Below, one piece after another: positions 63,806 to 64,000 of a stretch of DNA of 64,000 nt. Numbering within the stretch: position 1 is the first letter of the stretch; every line of letters starts with the position of its first letter. A program made the position numbers and the translations under genes. The stretch is taken from positions 186,001 to 250,000 of the forward strand of contig NZ_VULQ01000001.1 of the NCBI RefSeq assembly GCF_009696575.1, written 5' to 3'. The stretch is from Anaerococcus porci. GTDB taxonomy: Bacteria > Bacillota > Clostridia > Tissierellales > Peptoniphilaceae. Below the pieces are notes generated by a model that saw only the letters and a program-made list of their open reading frames with translations, was not told the DNA's origin and did no database searches.

Positions 63806-64000
63806 TTAAATAAACTCTCTAAATTTTTCATTAAAAGAAAAATATACTATATTGGTATCAAAATTATCTAATAAAAGTTTTCTAAGCATCCATATCACAT
63901 GATTCTCACTTGCAAAATGCCCTGGATCAAGTATAACTATATCCTTATAGTTATCTAAAGCTTCATGATATTTTACATCACTTGTTATTATAAGATCACA
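63806..64000 (-). CDS. Nif3/DUF34-like metal-binding protein, C-terminal end (runs off the window)
   Basis: The last 64 residues of a longer gene read CDLIITSDVKYHEALDNYKD, then IVILDPGHFASENHVIWML. The TSDVKYHxAxD and GHFxxE motifs carry the conserved metal-ligand His/Glu of Nif3-like (GTP cyclohydrolase I type 2 homologue) proteins. Function of the family is poorly defined. It lies just upstream of rnpB on the same strand. Confidence 0.82.
   Translation of the reverse strand, partial: CDLIITSDVKYHEALDNYKDIVILDPGHFASENHVIWMLRKLLLDNFDTNIVYFSFNEKFREFI

Noticed and set aside
1-64000. CRISPR array
   Set aside because: No regularly spaced 24-40 base repeats with unique spacers; the only array-like block is the 39-base coding repeat at 62277-62549, which has no spacers.

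Overview
The window is low-GC, AT-rich DNA with short intergenic gaps, strong Shine-Dalgarno sites and sigma-70-type promoters. It encodes pyruvate:ferredoxin oxidoreductase, a clostridial 2[4Fe-4S] ferredoxin and the [FeFe]-hydrogenase maturases HydF and HydG, together with Gram-positive markers: HPr kinase, a large SRP RNA with Alu domain, two Asp23 proteins, and the c-di-AMP receptors CbpB/DarB and DarA. This points to a strictly anaerobic Firmicute. A Tissierellia/Peptoniphilaceae member such as Anaerococcus is my best guess; that is inference, not proof.

Layout. 1-3.2 kb: an efp-asp23-nusB-xseA operon (minus strand) and divergent tmcAL. 3.2-5.3 kb: wreckage of a peptide-maturation and export locus (SPASM protein plus ABC exporter, several frameshifts). 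5.5-10.9 kb: an asp23-fakA-recG-rsmD-coaD operon ending in a coiled-coil protein. 11.4-19.6 kb: pepP-uvrC-hprK and nifJ on its own promoter. 19.7-24.2 kb: ychF-tdk, a thiolase and a branched-chain amino acid carrier. 24.3-25.6 kb: a decayed IS110-family element. 26-35.3 kb: map, a nitroreductase-like protein, a UvrD-type helicase, hydG-hydF, and dnaX-ybaB-recR. 35.4-36.3 kb: tRNA-Ser, SRP RNA and the c-di-AMP receptor CbpB. 36.3-42.2 kb: a GlgB-like protein that appears to have lost its catalytic residues, a divergent AraC regulator, a membrane protein with a CorC-like tail, a lipoprotein and tuf.

42.4-54.5 kb is an island beside tRNA-Thr. It holds integrase-arm-like repeats, an ISL3-like transposase fragment, a complete seven-gene catabolic cluster (PucR regulator, OPT transporter, Asp/Glu/hydantoin racemase, DUF917, DUF1177, AroM and M29 aminopeptidase), an IS256-family remnant, and a prophage fragment whose minor head protein carries a C-terminal Ntox50-type toxin domain followed by a small acidic candidate immunity gene.

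54.6-64 kb returns to housekeeping: a UraA-type permease with a broken or slippery start, ferredoxin, the tmk-darA-holB-ricT operon, Ctc/L25, thiol peroxidase, a divergent FolD, a repeat-rich NlpC/P60 wall hydrolase, RNase P RNA and the end of a Nif3-family gene.

The two most novel points are the island catabolic cluster and the phage head-toxin/immunity pair. The GlgB-like pseudoenzyme and the A7 slippery tract at the start of uraA also deserve a check.
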